DNA of 64,000 nucleotides, taken from NCBI RefSeq assembly GCF_017916255.1, contig NZ_CP072827.1, forward strand, positions 3,038,001-3,102,000. The letters run 5' to 3'. Both the position numbers and the translations under genes were made by a program. The DNA is from Streptomyces mobaraensis NBRC 13819 = DSM 40847. GTDB lineage: Bacteria > Actinomycetota > Actinomycetes > Streptomycetales > Streptomycetaceae. Shown piece after piece: positions 56,380-64,000 of this stretch (its first letter is position 1; each line of letters opens with the position of its first letter). The notes under the pieces are model-generated. The model did no database searches and was not told the DNA's origin. It saw nothing but the letters and a program-made list of their open reading frames with translations.

Positions 56380-57167
56380 AGCGGCACCCCTTCCGTCGTC
56401 AGGCGGACCGCCAGCGCGGCCAGCGGCAGGAGGGCGGCGCACGCCCACTGCGCGCGGCTCGCGCCGGCCGCGCCCGTCACACCCCCGGTGTCGGGCAGGG
56501 TGCCGGTGTAACCGCGGCTGACCATGGCGAGGTGGACGCGTTCACCGCGTTCGTAGGCGCGGATGAACAGCGCCCCGGCGGATACGGCGAGCACCCGCCA
56601 GTGGCGCACGCCCCGGGCGGTGTGCCCCCGGGACTCGCGGGCGACGCGCATGCGCCGCATCTCGTCGGCGACCACGTCCCCGTACCGGATCATGAACGCG
56701 GCGATCTGCACCAGCAGGGCGGGCACCCGCAGCCGGCGCAGGCCGAGCAGCAGGTCCCGCAGGCCGGTGGTCGAGGCGAGCAGGACGGACGCGGCGACGC
56801 CCAGGGTGCCCTTGGCCAGCAGCGTCCCGGCGTCCCGGAGGCCGGGCTCGCTCAGCGGCAGCCCCAGCACGTCCACCCGCGGCCCCCGGGCCACGAACGG
56901 CAGCAGCAGCGCGAACGCCACGAACGGCAGCTCGATCGCCAGCCGGCGCAGGACGGTCCCTGCGGGCAGCCGGGCGGCCGCCGTGACGGCGGCGAGCAGC
57001 GCCGCGTGACACGCGAACGCCCACGCCGGCGCGGCCGGAGTGGCGGCCACGACGAGCATGAAGCCGCACGCCGACAGGATCTTGCACTGCGCGGGCAGCC
57101 TGTGCACGGGCGAGTCGCCCGGCCGGTACAGCGACCCGTGGACGGCCGCCGCGTGCCCGGCCCCCAT
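56376..57167 (-). CDS. nikQ: ECF transporter T-component (NikQ/CbiQ)
   Basis: Transmembrane coupling protein (263 aa) that links the substrate-binding M component to the ATPase. Several hydrophobic segments occupy residues 30-150. The two coupling-helix signatures with Ala-Arg-Gly type motifs appear as MRMRVARESRGHTARGV and LAMVSRGYTG. The ATG lies two bases before the M stop, so the genes are tightly packed. Confidence 0.9.
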   Translation of the reverse strand: MGAGHAAAVHGSLYRPGDSPVHRLPAQCKILSACGFMLVVAATPAAPAWAFACHAALLAAVTAAARLPAGTVLRRLAIELPFVAFALLLPFVARGPRVDVLGLPLSEPGLRDAGTLLAKGTLGVAASVLLASTTGLRDLLLGLRRLRVPALLVQIAAFMIRYGDVVADEMRRMRVARESRGHTARGVRHWRVLAVSAGALFIRAYERGERVHLAMVSRGYTGTLPDTGGVTGAAGASRAQWACAALLPLAALAVRLTTEGVPL

Positions 57168-57168
57168 G

Positions 57169-58182
57169 TCAGACGGCCTCGGTCCGCCGAGCCTCCGTGT
57201 CCGCCGCCGGCGCGGCCGGCCGGGCCCGGCGGCGGCGCAGCACCACCAGGACGCCCGTACCGGCCGCCAGGGTGACGCCGACGCCGACGACCCCGGCCAG
57301 CGCGCCGGACGCGCGGGCGTCGGAGACGTCCTTCACCCGGTAGTCGGCCAGCGGCGACCCCTCGGCGGCGGTCTCCCGGGCCTCGCGGTCGATGCCCTTG
57401 TCCCGGGCGACCTTCTCCAGGCCGTCGGGGGTGGTCGCCGCGTAGTAGCTGACGAACCCGGCGAGGACGACGGTGACGGCCATCACGGCGGCGGCGAAGC
57501 GGCGGCGCGGGCGCGCCGCCGCGTCGGGGGCGCGGGTTGTGGCGCGGGCGCCGTGCACGAGGTCGGGGCGGACGGCCAGGACCGCGCTCACCGTCATGGC
57601 CGTGATCACCGCCTCGCCCACGCCGATCAGCACATGCACCCCGGTCATGGCCGCGAACACCGTCCCGACCGGCACGTCGGTCGTGCCGCCGAGGGCGTAG
57701 CACAGGGTGAAGGCGCAGGCCGCGGCCGGGACGGAGACCAGCGCCGCGCCGAACGACGCGAACGTGACCGCGCGCGGCCGGCGCGGCAGCACCGCCAGCA
57801 GGCCGCGGAACACCGCGTAGCCGACGGCCGTCGTCACCACGGCCATGTCGGTGATGTTGACGCCGAGCGCGGTGAGGCCGCCGTCCGCGAAGAGGAACGC
57901 CTGGGCCAGCAGGACGACCGTTATGCACAGCAGGCCCGTCCACGGGCCGGCGAGGATCGCGGCGAGGGCGCCGCCCAGGAGGTGTCCGCTGGTGCCCGCG
58001 GCGACCGGGAAGTTCAGCATCTGCACGGCGAACACGAACGCCGCGACGAGACCGGCGAGGGGGGCGGCGCCCGCGTCGAGCTCCCGGCGCGCGCCGCGCA
58101 GGGCCAGGGCCACGGCGGTGGCGGCGACGGCTCCCGCGGCGAGGGAGACGGGTGGGTCGATGTATCCGTCCGGTACGTGCAT
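57169..58182 (-). CDS. nikM: Fused NikM-NikN-type metal-binding component of an ECF importer
   Basis: Substrate-capturing membrane protein (337 aa). It starts MHVPDGYID, the extreme N-terminus that coordinates Ni2+ or Co2+ in CbiM/NikM. VQMLNFPVAAGTSGHLLGGALAAILAGPW and HVLIGVGEAVITAM follow. After about residue 220 a second module begins. It has a helix, an extracytoplasmic loop (TPDGLEKVARDKG, the PDGF-like CbiN/NikN feature) and a last helix, so M and N are fused. The operon order is MN-Q-O. A 6-5-6 inverted repeat upstream suggests Nur control by nickel. Confidence 0.9.
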   Translation of the reverse strand: MHVPDGYIDPPVSLAAGAVAATAVALALRGARRELDAGAAPLAGLVAAFVFAVQMLNFPVAAGTSGHLLGGALAAILAGPWTGLLCITVVLLAQAFLFADGGLTALGVNITDMAVVTTAVGYAVFRGLLAVLPRRPRAVTFASFGAALVSVPAAACAFTLCYALGGTTDVPVGTVFAAMTGVHVLIGVGEAVITAMTVSAVLAVRPDLVHGARATTRAPDAAARPRRRFAAAVMAVTVVLAGFVSYYAATTPDGLEKVARDKGIDREARETAAEGSPLADYRVKDVSDARASGALAGVVGVGVTLAAGTGVLVVLRRRRARPAAPAADTEARRTEAV

Positions 58183-58244
58183 GGGGCGCCCACTTTCGGT
58201 CCGTGCCGATCGTGTTGGGGTGAACCGCTCGCATGATGGGCGCG

Positions 58245-58261
58245 TTGCGAAGCCCTCGCAA
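58245..58261. promoter_or_regulatory. Candidate Nur box (nickel regulator)
   Basis: Perfect inverted repeat TTGCGA-AGCCC-TCGCAA, 62 bases upstream of the nikM start. It resembles the Nur-box form TGC-rich half, five-base spacer, GCA-rich half. Confidence 0.55.
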
Positions 58262-58301
58262 GAGCGTGCGGCGCGCGCTTGCGCGCCCCCTGCGGGGTGC
58301 T

Positions 58302-58400
58302 GTGCCCCGGCCCCGCCCCTTCGCCGCTTCCCGGGGGCAAGCCCCCGGACCCCCTGAAACCGCGCTCCGCGCGGTTGTCCTCAAACGCCGGACGGGCTGA
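58302..58400. repeat. Intergenic palindromic element, one-arm copy
   Basis: It holds one arm only: GTGCCCCGG, a CCGGGGGCAAGCCCCCGG hairpin, a GCGCTCCGCGC hairpin, and the core CCTCAAACGCCGG in 58377-58400. It stops exactly where the palindrome centre would be, six bases before the stop codon of the leftward protease gene. Confidence 0.8.
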
Positions 58401-58406
58401 TTCCCC

Positions 58407-59603
58407 CTACAACGCCGCCCTGCTCCCCGTATCCACCGCCCGCGTCGCCGTAGCCCCCAACCGCGCGTCCTCCGCGACCTGGGCCGCGGTGAGCACGTAC
58501 CCCGTCTCCGCATTGGCCGTGGACCGCGCGAAGACGACCCCGTACACCTTCCCCGAAGGAGTGAGCAGCGGCCCACCCGAATTCCCCGGCCGCACGGTCG
58601 ACCGCACCGAGTACACCTGCCGCGTGGCGATCCCGTCGCCGTAGATGTCCTGCCCCTTGGCGCGCAGCTCGTTGGCGACGGTCGCCGCCCGCAGGTCGAG
58701 GCCGCCGTTCTCAGGGAAGCCCGCGACGACCGCGGCGTCGCCCCGCTTGGCGGACTTGTCGAAGGGCAGGACGGGCGCGTCGAGGCCGGGCACGTCGAGG
58801 ACGGCGACATCCGTCTCGGGGTCGAAGAGGACGACCTTGGCGCGGTGCGGGCGGCCGACGCCGCCGACGCGGACGGTCGGGTCGGTGACGCCGGCGACGA
58901 CGTGCGCGTTGGTCATGACGTGCTGCGCGGCGTAGACGAAGCCGCTGCCCTCCTGGCCGCGCCGCCCGCCGTCGACGTCGGCGACGCCCTCGACCTTGAC
59001 GACGGACGTCCGGGCGGCCCGGTTGGCGGCGACGGTGACGGCGTCGCCGGAGGGCTTGGCGACGCTGGTGGCGGGCTCGTTCTCGAACGGGTTGAAGACC
59101 TGGGGGAAGCCGGCGCCGGTGAGGGCGTCGGTGGTCCTGCTGAACCAGGTCGGGGCCTGCTCCGGCATCGCGTCCTGGACCGCGCCGAGCACCCGGGAGT
59201 CGCGTATCTGCCCGGTGAGCAGGGTCGAGTTCGCCGAGACCAGGACGCTGGCGGCGACCCAGGCCACCAGCAGGACGGCCAGCCCGTTGACGGCCGCGCC
59301 TCCGGCGCCGTCCACCCCGCGCACGGGCGCCCAGGTCAGCCGTCGGCGCAGGCCCCAGGCGAGCCGCCCGGCGAGCGCGTGCCCGAGCACGGCCGGGACG
59401 AGGACGACGAGGACGGCCACCACGGCGGCCGACGACGAGCCGGGTTCGAAGTGGCCGACGATCGAGGGCAGCACCCAGACGCCCAGGACGGCACCGCCCA
59501 GGAAGCCGGCGAGCAGGACGGCGCTCGCGACGAGGCCGCGCCGGAAGCCGGAGACGGCGTAGCCGAGGACGACCAGGAGCAGAAGCACATCGAGCAGGTT
59601 CAC
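58407..59603 (-). CDS. MarP-like membrane serine protease (CvpA + trypsin domain)
   Basis: A 398-aa protein with four N-terminal membrane helices of CvpA type (VLLLLVVLGYAVSGFRRG and following, to about 125) and an extracytoplasmic trypsin-like domain. The catalytic triad is H234 (MTNAHVV), D265 (DPETDVAVLDV) and S342 (RPGNSGGPL). The domain order is that of mycobacterial MarP, needed for acid and oxidative stress resistance at the cell wall. The GTG start gives VNLLDVLLLL. There are no partners in an operon; a hairpin lies upstream in the gap to the MMPL gene. Confidence 0.94.
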   Translation of the reverse strand: MNLLDVLLLLVVLGYAVSGFRRGLVASAVLLAGFLGGAVLGVWVLPSIVGHFEPGSSSAAVVAVLVVLVPAVLGHALAGRLAWGLRRRLTWAPVRGVDGAGGAAVNGLAVLLVAWVAASVLVSANSTLLTGQIRDSRVLGAVQDAMPEQAPTWFSRTTDALTGAGFPQVFNPFENEPATSVAKPSGDAVTVAANRAARTSVVKVEGVADVDGGRRGQEGSGFVYAAQHVMTNAHVVAGVTDPTVRVGGVGRPHRAKVVLFDPETDVAVLDVPGLDAPVLPFDKSAKRGDAAVVAGFPENGGLDLRAATVANELRAKGQDIYGDGIATRQVYSVRSTVRPGNSGGPLLTPSGKVYGVVFARSTANAETGYVLTAAQVAEDARLGATATRAVDTGSRAAL

Positions 59604-59736
59604 CAGTGGAGCCCTTTCCCTTCACCCGCGCCCCCGACCGCGGCCACGGTCGCATGCCCCCGTGGACTAGGGAAAACGCACGTTTCCGTACGAGCGGTTC
59701 CCCGAGGTGGGCTTCGCCACGTCGGGGACGACGGAA

Positions 59737-59774
59737 CGGGCCCGTCCCCCCGCCGTGGCGGAAGGACGGGCCCG
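59737..59774 (-). terminator. Hairpin terminator after the MMPL gene
   Basis: Perfect 11-bp stem CGGGCCCGTCC / GGACGGGCCCG with a 16-nt loop, 19 bases downstream of the leftward MMPL stop codon. Confidence 0.65.
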
Positions 59775-59792
59775 AGGCGCGTCACCCGGGGG

Positions 59793-62030
59793 TCAGACGC
59801 GGGTCAGCCGGGGGTCGGCGTCCGGGTCGGGGTCGCCGGCCCGGCCCTCCGCGGCTTCCGAGGGAGCGGCCAGCTGCTTCTGCAGCCCCTCGCCCTCGAC
59901 GTCCACGTTCGGCAGGGCCTTGTCCAGCCAGGACGGCAGCCACCAGGCCGCCTTGCCGAGCAGCGCGAGCACCGCCGGGACGATGGCCATGCGGACGATG
60001 AACGCGTCGAAGAAGACGGCGATGGCGAGGCCGAAGCCGATCATCTTGATCATCGACTCGGAGGAGCCGATGAACCCGGCGAAGACGCTGATCATGATGA
60101 CCGCGGCGGCCGTGACCACCCGTGCGCCATGCCGGAAGCCGGTCACGACGGCGTCGCCCGGGGTCTCGCCGTGCACGAACGCCTCGCGCATCCGGGTCAC
60201 GAGGAAGACCTCGTAGTCCATGGCCAGACCGAAGACCACGCCGACCATGAAGATCGGCATCATGCTCATGATCGGGCCGGTCTCCTCGACGCCGAACACC
60301 CCGCTGAGCCAGCCCCACTGGAAGACGGCCACGACCGCGCCGAGCGCCGCCACGACGGAGAGCAGGAAGCCCAGGGCCGCCTTGAGCGGCACGAGCACCG
60401 ACCGGAAGACCACGATCAGCAGCAGGAAGGCGAGGCCGACGACCAGCGCCAGGTAGGGCAGCAGCGCGTCGTTCAGCTTCTGCGAGACGTCGATGTTCAT
60501 CGCCGTGGTGCCGGTGACCAGCACGGTCGCGCCGGTCTCCGCCTTCAGCGCGGAGCCCTTGCCGCGGATCGCGTGGACCAGGTCCTCGGTCTTCTCACCG
60601 CTCGGCTTGGACTTGGGGACGACGTTGAACAGTGCCGTGTCGCCGGTCTTGTTGGGCATCGGCGGCGTGACCGCGGCCACGTCGTCCAGCCCGCCGACCG
60701 CCTTGACGACGGTCTGCGTCGCCTTCTTCGGGTCCTTGACGCCCTTGGCGTCCACCACGACCATCAGCGGCCCGTTGTAACCGGGGCCGAAGCCCTCGGC
60801 GATCATGTCGTACGCCTTGCGCTGCGTGGTCTTCACCGGCTGCGAGCTGTCGTCCGGCAGCCCGAGCTGGAGCGACGCGGCGGGCGCGGCGAGCGCGCCG
60901 AGGCCGACGATGCCGGCCACCAGCACCCACACCGGGCGGCGCAGCACGAAGCGGGCCCAGCGGGTGCCCATGTTGGGCTTCCCGGCGGCGCCGCCCTCGT
61001 CCGCGGACTTGGCCTTGCGGACCTTGCGGGCCAGCACCTGGCGGCCGGCGAAGCCCAGCAGCGCGGGGATGAGGGTGAGCGCGACGAGGACGGCGACGAC
61101 GACCGTGCCGGCCGCGGCCATGCCCATCTTGGTGAGCATCGGGATGTTGACGACCGCGAGGCCGACCAGGGCGATGACGACGGTGAGACCGGCGAAGACC
61201 ACCGCGGAACCGGCGGTCCCGACCGCGCGGCCCGCGGCCTCCTCCCGTTCCCTGCCCTCGGCGAGCTCGGCCCGGTAGCGGGAGACGATGAACAGCGCGT
61301 AGTCGATGCCGACCGCGAGGCCGATCATCATGGCGAGCGTCGAGGTGTTGCCGGAGAGGTTCAGCGTGGACGCGAGCGCGGCGATGGACGAGACGCCGAT
61401 GCCCACCCCGATGAGCGCGGTGAGCAGCGGGAGCCCGGCCGCGATCAGCGAACCGAAGGTGATCACCAGGACGACCGCGGAGACGATGATGCCGATGATC
61501 TCGGTGGACCCGGTCTCCGGCATCTTCTGCAGGGCGCTGCCGCCCATCTCGACGGTGAGTCCGCTCTCCCGCCCGTGCTTCTGCGCCGCGTCGAGGGTGT
61601 CGCGGGACGCGTCGGTGAGCTTGTTGGAGGCTTCCTTGTAGGTCACCAGGACGTACGCGGTGCTGCCGTCCTTGCTCACGGTGTGCGCCTGGAACGGGCT
61701 GGGCGCCGACGCGACCTGGGGGCCGGTCAGCTCGCCGACGACCTTCTCGACGGCGGCCTTGTTCTTCGGTTCGGTGATCTTCTGGCCGTCGGGGGCCTGG
61801 AAGACGACGCGCGCGGAGGCGGCGTCGGCCTTCTTGCCGGGGTACCGCTCGGCCAGCAGGTCGAAGGCGGACTGCGCCTCCGTGCCGGGTATGGAGAAGC
61901 TGTCGTCGGTGGACTTGGACGCGGTGGCGGCGCCGGCGCCGGCGAGGCCGAGCAGCAGCACCCATATGACGGCTACGTACCAGCGGCGCCGGAAAGCGAG
62001 CCGGCCGAGTTTGTAGAGGAAGGTGGCCAC
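59793..62030 (-). CDS. MMPL/RND-family exporter
   Basis: A 745-aa membrane protein with twelve helices in two halves and two large extracytoplasmic loops. The first half contains GNTSTLAMMIGLAVGIDYALFIVSRYRAEL and the second MSMMPIFMVGVVFGLAMDYEVFLVTRMREAF. Both have the Gly/Asp-Tyr motif that conducts protons in MMPL transporters. Relatives export lipids or drugs in actinobacteria; the substrate is unknown here. The GTG start (VATFLYKLGRLAFRRRW) follows GGGAG by about ten bases. It lies 146 bases after the TetR gene on the same strand, a typical regulator-exporter pair. Confidence 0.94.
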   Translation of the reverse strand: MATFLYKLGRLAFRRRWYVAVIWVLLLGLAGAGAATASKSTDDSFSIPGTEAQSAFDLLAERYPGKKADAASARVVFQAPDGQKITEPKNKAAVEKVVGELTGPQVASAPSPFQAHTVSKDGSTAYVLVTYKEASNKLTDASRDTLDAAQKHGRESGLTVEMGGSALQKMPETGSTEIIGIIVSAVVLVITFGSLIAAGLPLLTALIGVGIGVSSIAALASTLNLSGNTSTLAMMIGLAVGIDYALFIVSRYRAELAEGREREEAAGRAVGTAGSAVVFAGLTVVIALVGLAVVNIPMLTKMGMAAAGTVVVAVLVALTLIPALLGFAGRQVLARKVRKAKSADEGGAAGKPNMGTRWARFVLRRPVWVLVAGIVGLGALAAPAASLQLGLPDDSSQPVKTTQRKAYDMIAEGFGPGYNGPLMVVVDAKGVKDPKKATQTVVKAVGGLDDVAAVTPPMPNKTGDTALFNVVPKSKPSGEKTEDLVHAIRGKGSALKAETGATVLVTGTTAMNIDVSQKLNDALLPYLALVVGLAFLLLIVVFRSVLVPLKAALGFLLSVVAALGAVVAVFQWGWLSGVFGVEETGPIMSMMPIFMVGVVFGLAMDYEVFLVTRMREAFVHGETPGDAVVTGFRHGARVVTAAAVIMISVFAGFIGSSESMIKMIGFGLAIAVFFDAFIVRMAIVPAVLALLGKAAWWLPSWLDKALPNVDVEGEGLQKQLAAPSEAAEGRAGDPDPDADPRLTRV

Positions 62031-62176
62031 GAGGAGGTGTACTCCCGTCGGGTCGGAGAAACGAGCAACTGGCGGTGGGGAACCAGCCCGACGACGAGAG
62101 CGGCGCGCCAGGTGGATCGGTAGGGGTTCGGGTTGCCGCGGTGGGGACCGCGGTGTGGGGGGATACGAGCCGGGGC

Positions 62177-62776
62177 TCAGCAGCCGAGGGCGGGGAGCAC
62201 CACGGCGTCGATGAAGCGGGCGAGGTAGGCGGTGTCCGCCGGCCGGTCCTCGATCAGCGGGCGGGTGATGAAGGCGCCGAGCACGGTGTGCGCGACGAAC
62301 TCCATCGCGGGGGTGTCGGCGGGGATCTCCCCGCGTGCCACGGCCCGGTCGAGCAGCAGCCGGAGCGCCGCCTTCTCGGGTTCGATCAGCAGCTCCCGCA
62401 GGGCACGGTGGAGGTCGGGGTTGCAGTGGACGGCGTGTCCGAGGCCCCGCATCAGAGCCGCGTCCCGCTCCATCTGCTCGGGGTCCGCGCAGGCCGTCAG
62501 GGCCAGCAGGTCGCCCCGCAGGGTCCCGGTGTCGATGTCCGCGACCGTAATCGGCTTGGTGTGCCGCAGCGCGCTCGCCACCAGCTCCGGCTTGCCCTTC
62601 CACTGGCGGTAGAGGGTCGCCTTGCTCGACCGGGTGCGGGCCGCCACGGCGTCCATGGTCAGCGCCTCGTAGCCGACCTCGCGGAGGATCGCCAGGACGG
62701 CCTCGTAGAGCTCCGCCTCGCGTTCCGGCGTGAGCCGGGTGCGGCGGACCGGCGGCGCCGCGGGTTCCTCGGGCAT
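62177..62776 (-). CDS. TetR-family regulator of the MMPL exporter
   Basis: A 199-aa regulator. The HTH is AVLAILREVGYEALTMDAVAARTRSSKATLYRQWKGKPELVASAL (about 28-70). An all-helical ligand-binding domain of the TetR_C type completes it (FVAHTVLGAFITRPL). AGGAGG precedes the ATG. It is directly upstream of the MMPL gene, and two ACGAAAC/GTTTCGT inverted repeats lie just in front of it, so autoregulated repression of regulator and exporter is likely (inference). Confidence 0.92.
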   Translation of the reverse strand: MPEEPAAPPVRRTRLTPEREAELYEAVLAILREVGYEALTMDAVAARTRSSKATLYRQWKGKPELVASALRHTKPITVADIDTGTLRGDLLALTACADPEQMERDAALMRGLGHAVHCNPDLHRALRELLIEPEKAALRLLLDRAVARGEIPADTPAMEFVAHTVLGAFITRPLIEDRPADTAYLARFIDAVVLPALGC

Positions 62777-62803
62777 GCCGCACCTCCTCCGAGTCTCAAC
62801 TGA

Positions 62804-62818
62804 ACGAAACGGTTTCGT
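62804..62818. promoter_or_regulatory. TetR operator 1
   Basis: Perfect palindrome ACGAAAC-G-GTTTCGT, 28 bases upstream of the TetR start, in the position of its promoter. Confidence 0.7.
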
Positions 62819-62844
62819 ACAGTACGAGGGTACGGCCGCCCTTA

Positions 62845-62863
62845 ACGAAACGACGCCGTTTCG
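62845..62863. promoter_or_regulatory. TetR operator 2
   Basis: Second inverted repeat ACGAAAC, six-base spacer GACGCC, then GTTTCG. It has the same half-site as operator 1 and lies nearer the divergent peptidase-like gene (77 bases before its start). Confidence 0.6.
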
Positions 62864-62939
62864 ACCGTGGTGTGCGTCACGCGCGGCGCGCGTCCCGGCC
62901 CGGGTTGCCGGTGCGCCGAACGGTGGAAACCATGAAGTG

Positions 62940-64000
62940 GTGAGCGATGCCTACCTGAGGTACCCCCATCTCCACGGCGATCTGCTCTGTTTCGTCGCGG
63001 AGGACGACCTGTGGCTGTCCCCGCTGCCGGGGGCGGACGGCGGCAAGGACCGCGCGTGGCGGCTGACCGTCGACCGCACCCGGCTGGGCCACCCGCGGTT
63101 CTCCCCCGACGGCACCCGGATCGCCTTCACCAGCTGGCGCAGCCTCGACCCCGAGGTGCACCTCGTCCCCGTGGACGGCGGCCCGGCCCGCAGACTGTCC
63201 TACTGGGGCAGTACCGACGCCCGGGTCTGCGGCTGGACGCCGCCGGGCCGCGACGGCGGCAGCGACATCCTCGCCGTCTCCTCCCACGGCCAGCCCTTCT
63301 CGTACTTCTCCTGGGCCTACCGGCTGCCGACCGACGGCAGCCCCGGCCTCCGCCTGCCGTGGGGCCCGGTGTCCGACATCGCGATGCGCGGCGGGCACGG
63401 CCCCGGCGACGCGCCCGGCGAGACGCTGCTGCTCACCGGCAAACCGCCGCACGAGCCGGCCTCCTGGAAGCGGTACCGGGGCGGGGCCATGGGACGGCTG
63501 TGGCTGATGGAGAAGCGGCTGGTACCGGAGCTGAACGGCCACCTGGACGCGGTGATGTTCGTCGGCGACCGGGTCGCGTTCCTCTCCGACCACGAGGGCG
63601 TCGCCAACCTCTACTCCTGCCGCCCCGACGGCACCGACCTGCGCCGCCACACCGACCATGCCGACTTCTACGCCCGGCACGCCTCCACCGACGGCAGCCG
63701 GGTCGTCTACCAGTGCGCGGGCGACCTGTGGCTGGTGGACGACCTCGGCCCGGACGCCGTCCCGCACCGGCTGGACCTCCGGCTCGGCGGTCCGCGCGCC
63801 GGGCGGCGCACGTACCAGGTGCAGGCCGCCTCGCACGTCGACGCGCTGGCCGTGGACACCACGGGCCGGGCCAGCGCCGTCCAGGTGCGCGGCAGCCTCT
63901 ACTGGCTGACCCACCGCGACGGTCCGGCGCGGGCCATCGCCGACACCCCGGGCGTCCGGGTCCGGCTGCCCGAGATGCTCGGCTCGACGGGCCGGGTCGC
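62940..64000 (+). CDS. Tricorn-protease-like / S41 peptidase, N-terminal beta-propeller part (partial)
   Basis: Cut by the window end; 353 codons are seen. The visible part begins VSDAYLRYPHLHGDLLCFVAEDDLWLSPLPG. It contains propeller repeats with the pattern RFSPDGTRIAFTSWRS, VAFLSDHEGVANLYSCRPDG and RVVYQCAGDLWLV. This matches the N-terminal six-blade domain of actinobacterial tricorn-like S41 peptidases, whose PDZ and catalytic core would lie beyond the window. GTG codons at 62937 and 62940 are both possible starts. It is divergent from the TetR gene. Confidence 0.85.
   Translation, partial: MSDAYLRYPHLHGDLLCFVAEDDLWLSPLPGADGGKDRAWRLTVDRTRLGHPRFSPDGTRIAFTSWRSLDPEVHLVPVDGGPARRLSYWGSTDARVCGWTPPGRDGGSDILAVSSHGQPFSYFSWAYRLPTDGSPGLRLPWGPVSDIAMRGGHGPGDAPGETLLLTGKPPHEPASWKRYRGGAMGRLWLMEKRLVPELNGHLDAVMFVGDRVAFLSDHEGVANLYSCRPDGTDLRRHTDHADFYARHASTDGSRVVYQCAGDLWLVDDLGPDAVPHRLDLRLGGPRAGRRTYQVQAASHVDALAVDTTGRASAVQVRGSLYWLTHRDGPARAIADTPGVRVRLPEMLGSTGRV

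Noticed and set aside
58183..58301. Cobalamin riboswitch before the ECF metal importer
   Set aside because: The leader is short and I see no B12-box-like sequence. The 6-5-6 inverted repeat explains control better.
62877..63914. 345-codon minus-strand frame at the right end
   Set aside because: It is opposite a recognisable propeller-domain gene and its translation has no family features.

Overview
The window is a high-GC, gene-dense segment of a Streptomyces (or very close actinobacterial) chromosome. The gene set and order are those of the Streptomyces chromosomal core: mfd, glmU-prs-rplY-pth, ppc, the divergent tam/tamR pair, galTEK, ABC-F, tatD-rpfB-rsmA-ispE, rsmI/pmt and a nik/cbi transporter. 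GTG starts and 4-bp GTGA or ATGA stop/start overlaps are frequent. I find no phage, IS element, integrase or CRISPR array. The right end cuts a large WD40/tricorn-type gene.

Layout. 0-7.4 kb: mfd and a two-gene FtsX/LolD-type ABC exporter, leftward. 7.4-10.6 kb: a secreted lytic transglycosylase convergent with a DivIVA-like coiled-coil protein. 10.8-16.2 kb: four genes built from polymorphic-toxin enzyme domains and SUKH immunity folds. Leftward are a WHH-nuclease/SUKH fusion translationally coupled to a deaminase/SUKH-4 fusion; rightward are a free YwqJ-type deaminase and a free SUKH-3 protein. 16.3-18 kb: an orphan NarL-type histidine kinase and tRNA-Gln(UUG). 18-25 kb: glmU, prs, rplY, pth, then ppc on the other strand. 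25.2-29.2 kb: a desaturase-TetR operon behind a repeated operator, a Uma2 protein, and tam/tamR. 29.1-34.8 kb: two LuxR-type regulators, a GNAT gene and galTEK. 35-42 kb: a membrane-anchored beta-propeller, ABC-F and a second FtsX permease.

42-50 kb: the leftward ispE, rsmA, rpfB, tatD, zinc-ribbon and rsmI genes, then rightward pmt. 50.5-55.4 kb: a MecA_N-type penicillin-binding protein, an EamA transporter, an SDR and a serine hydrolase. 55.6-58.2 kb: a nikMN-nikQ-nikO importer behind a candidate Nur box. 58.4-62.8 kb: a MarP-like membrane protease and a TetR/MMPL pair. 62.9 kb to the end: the partial tricorn/WD40 gene.

Two themes tie the window together. Cell-wall and envelope functions recur (lytic transglycosylase, GlmU, RpfB, penicillin-binding protein, Pmt, MarP). 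A family of intergenic palindromic elements also sits beside gene 3' ends: two full two-arm copies in convergent gaps and three one-arm or decayed copies elsewhere. The most unusual region biologically is the deaminase/nuclease/SUKH island at 10.8-16.2 kb.
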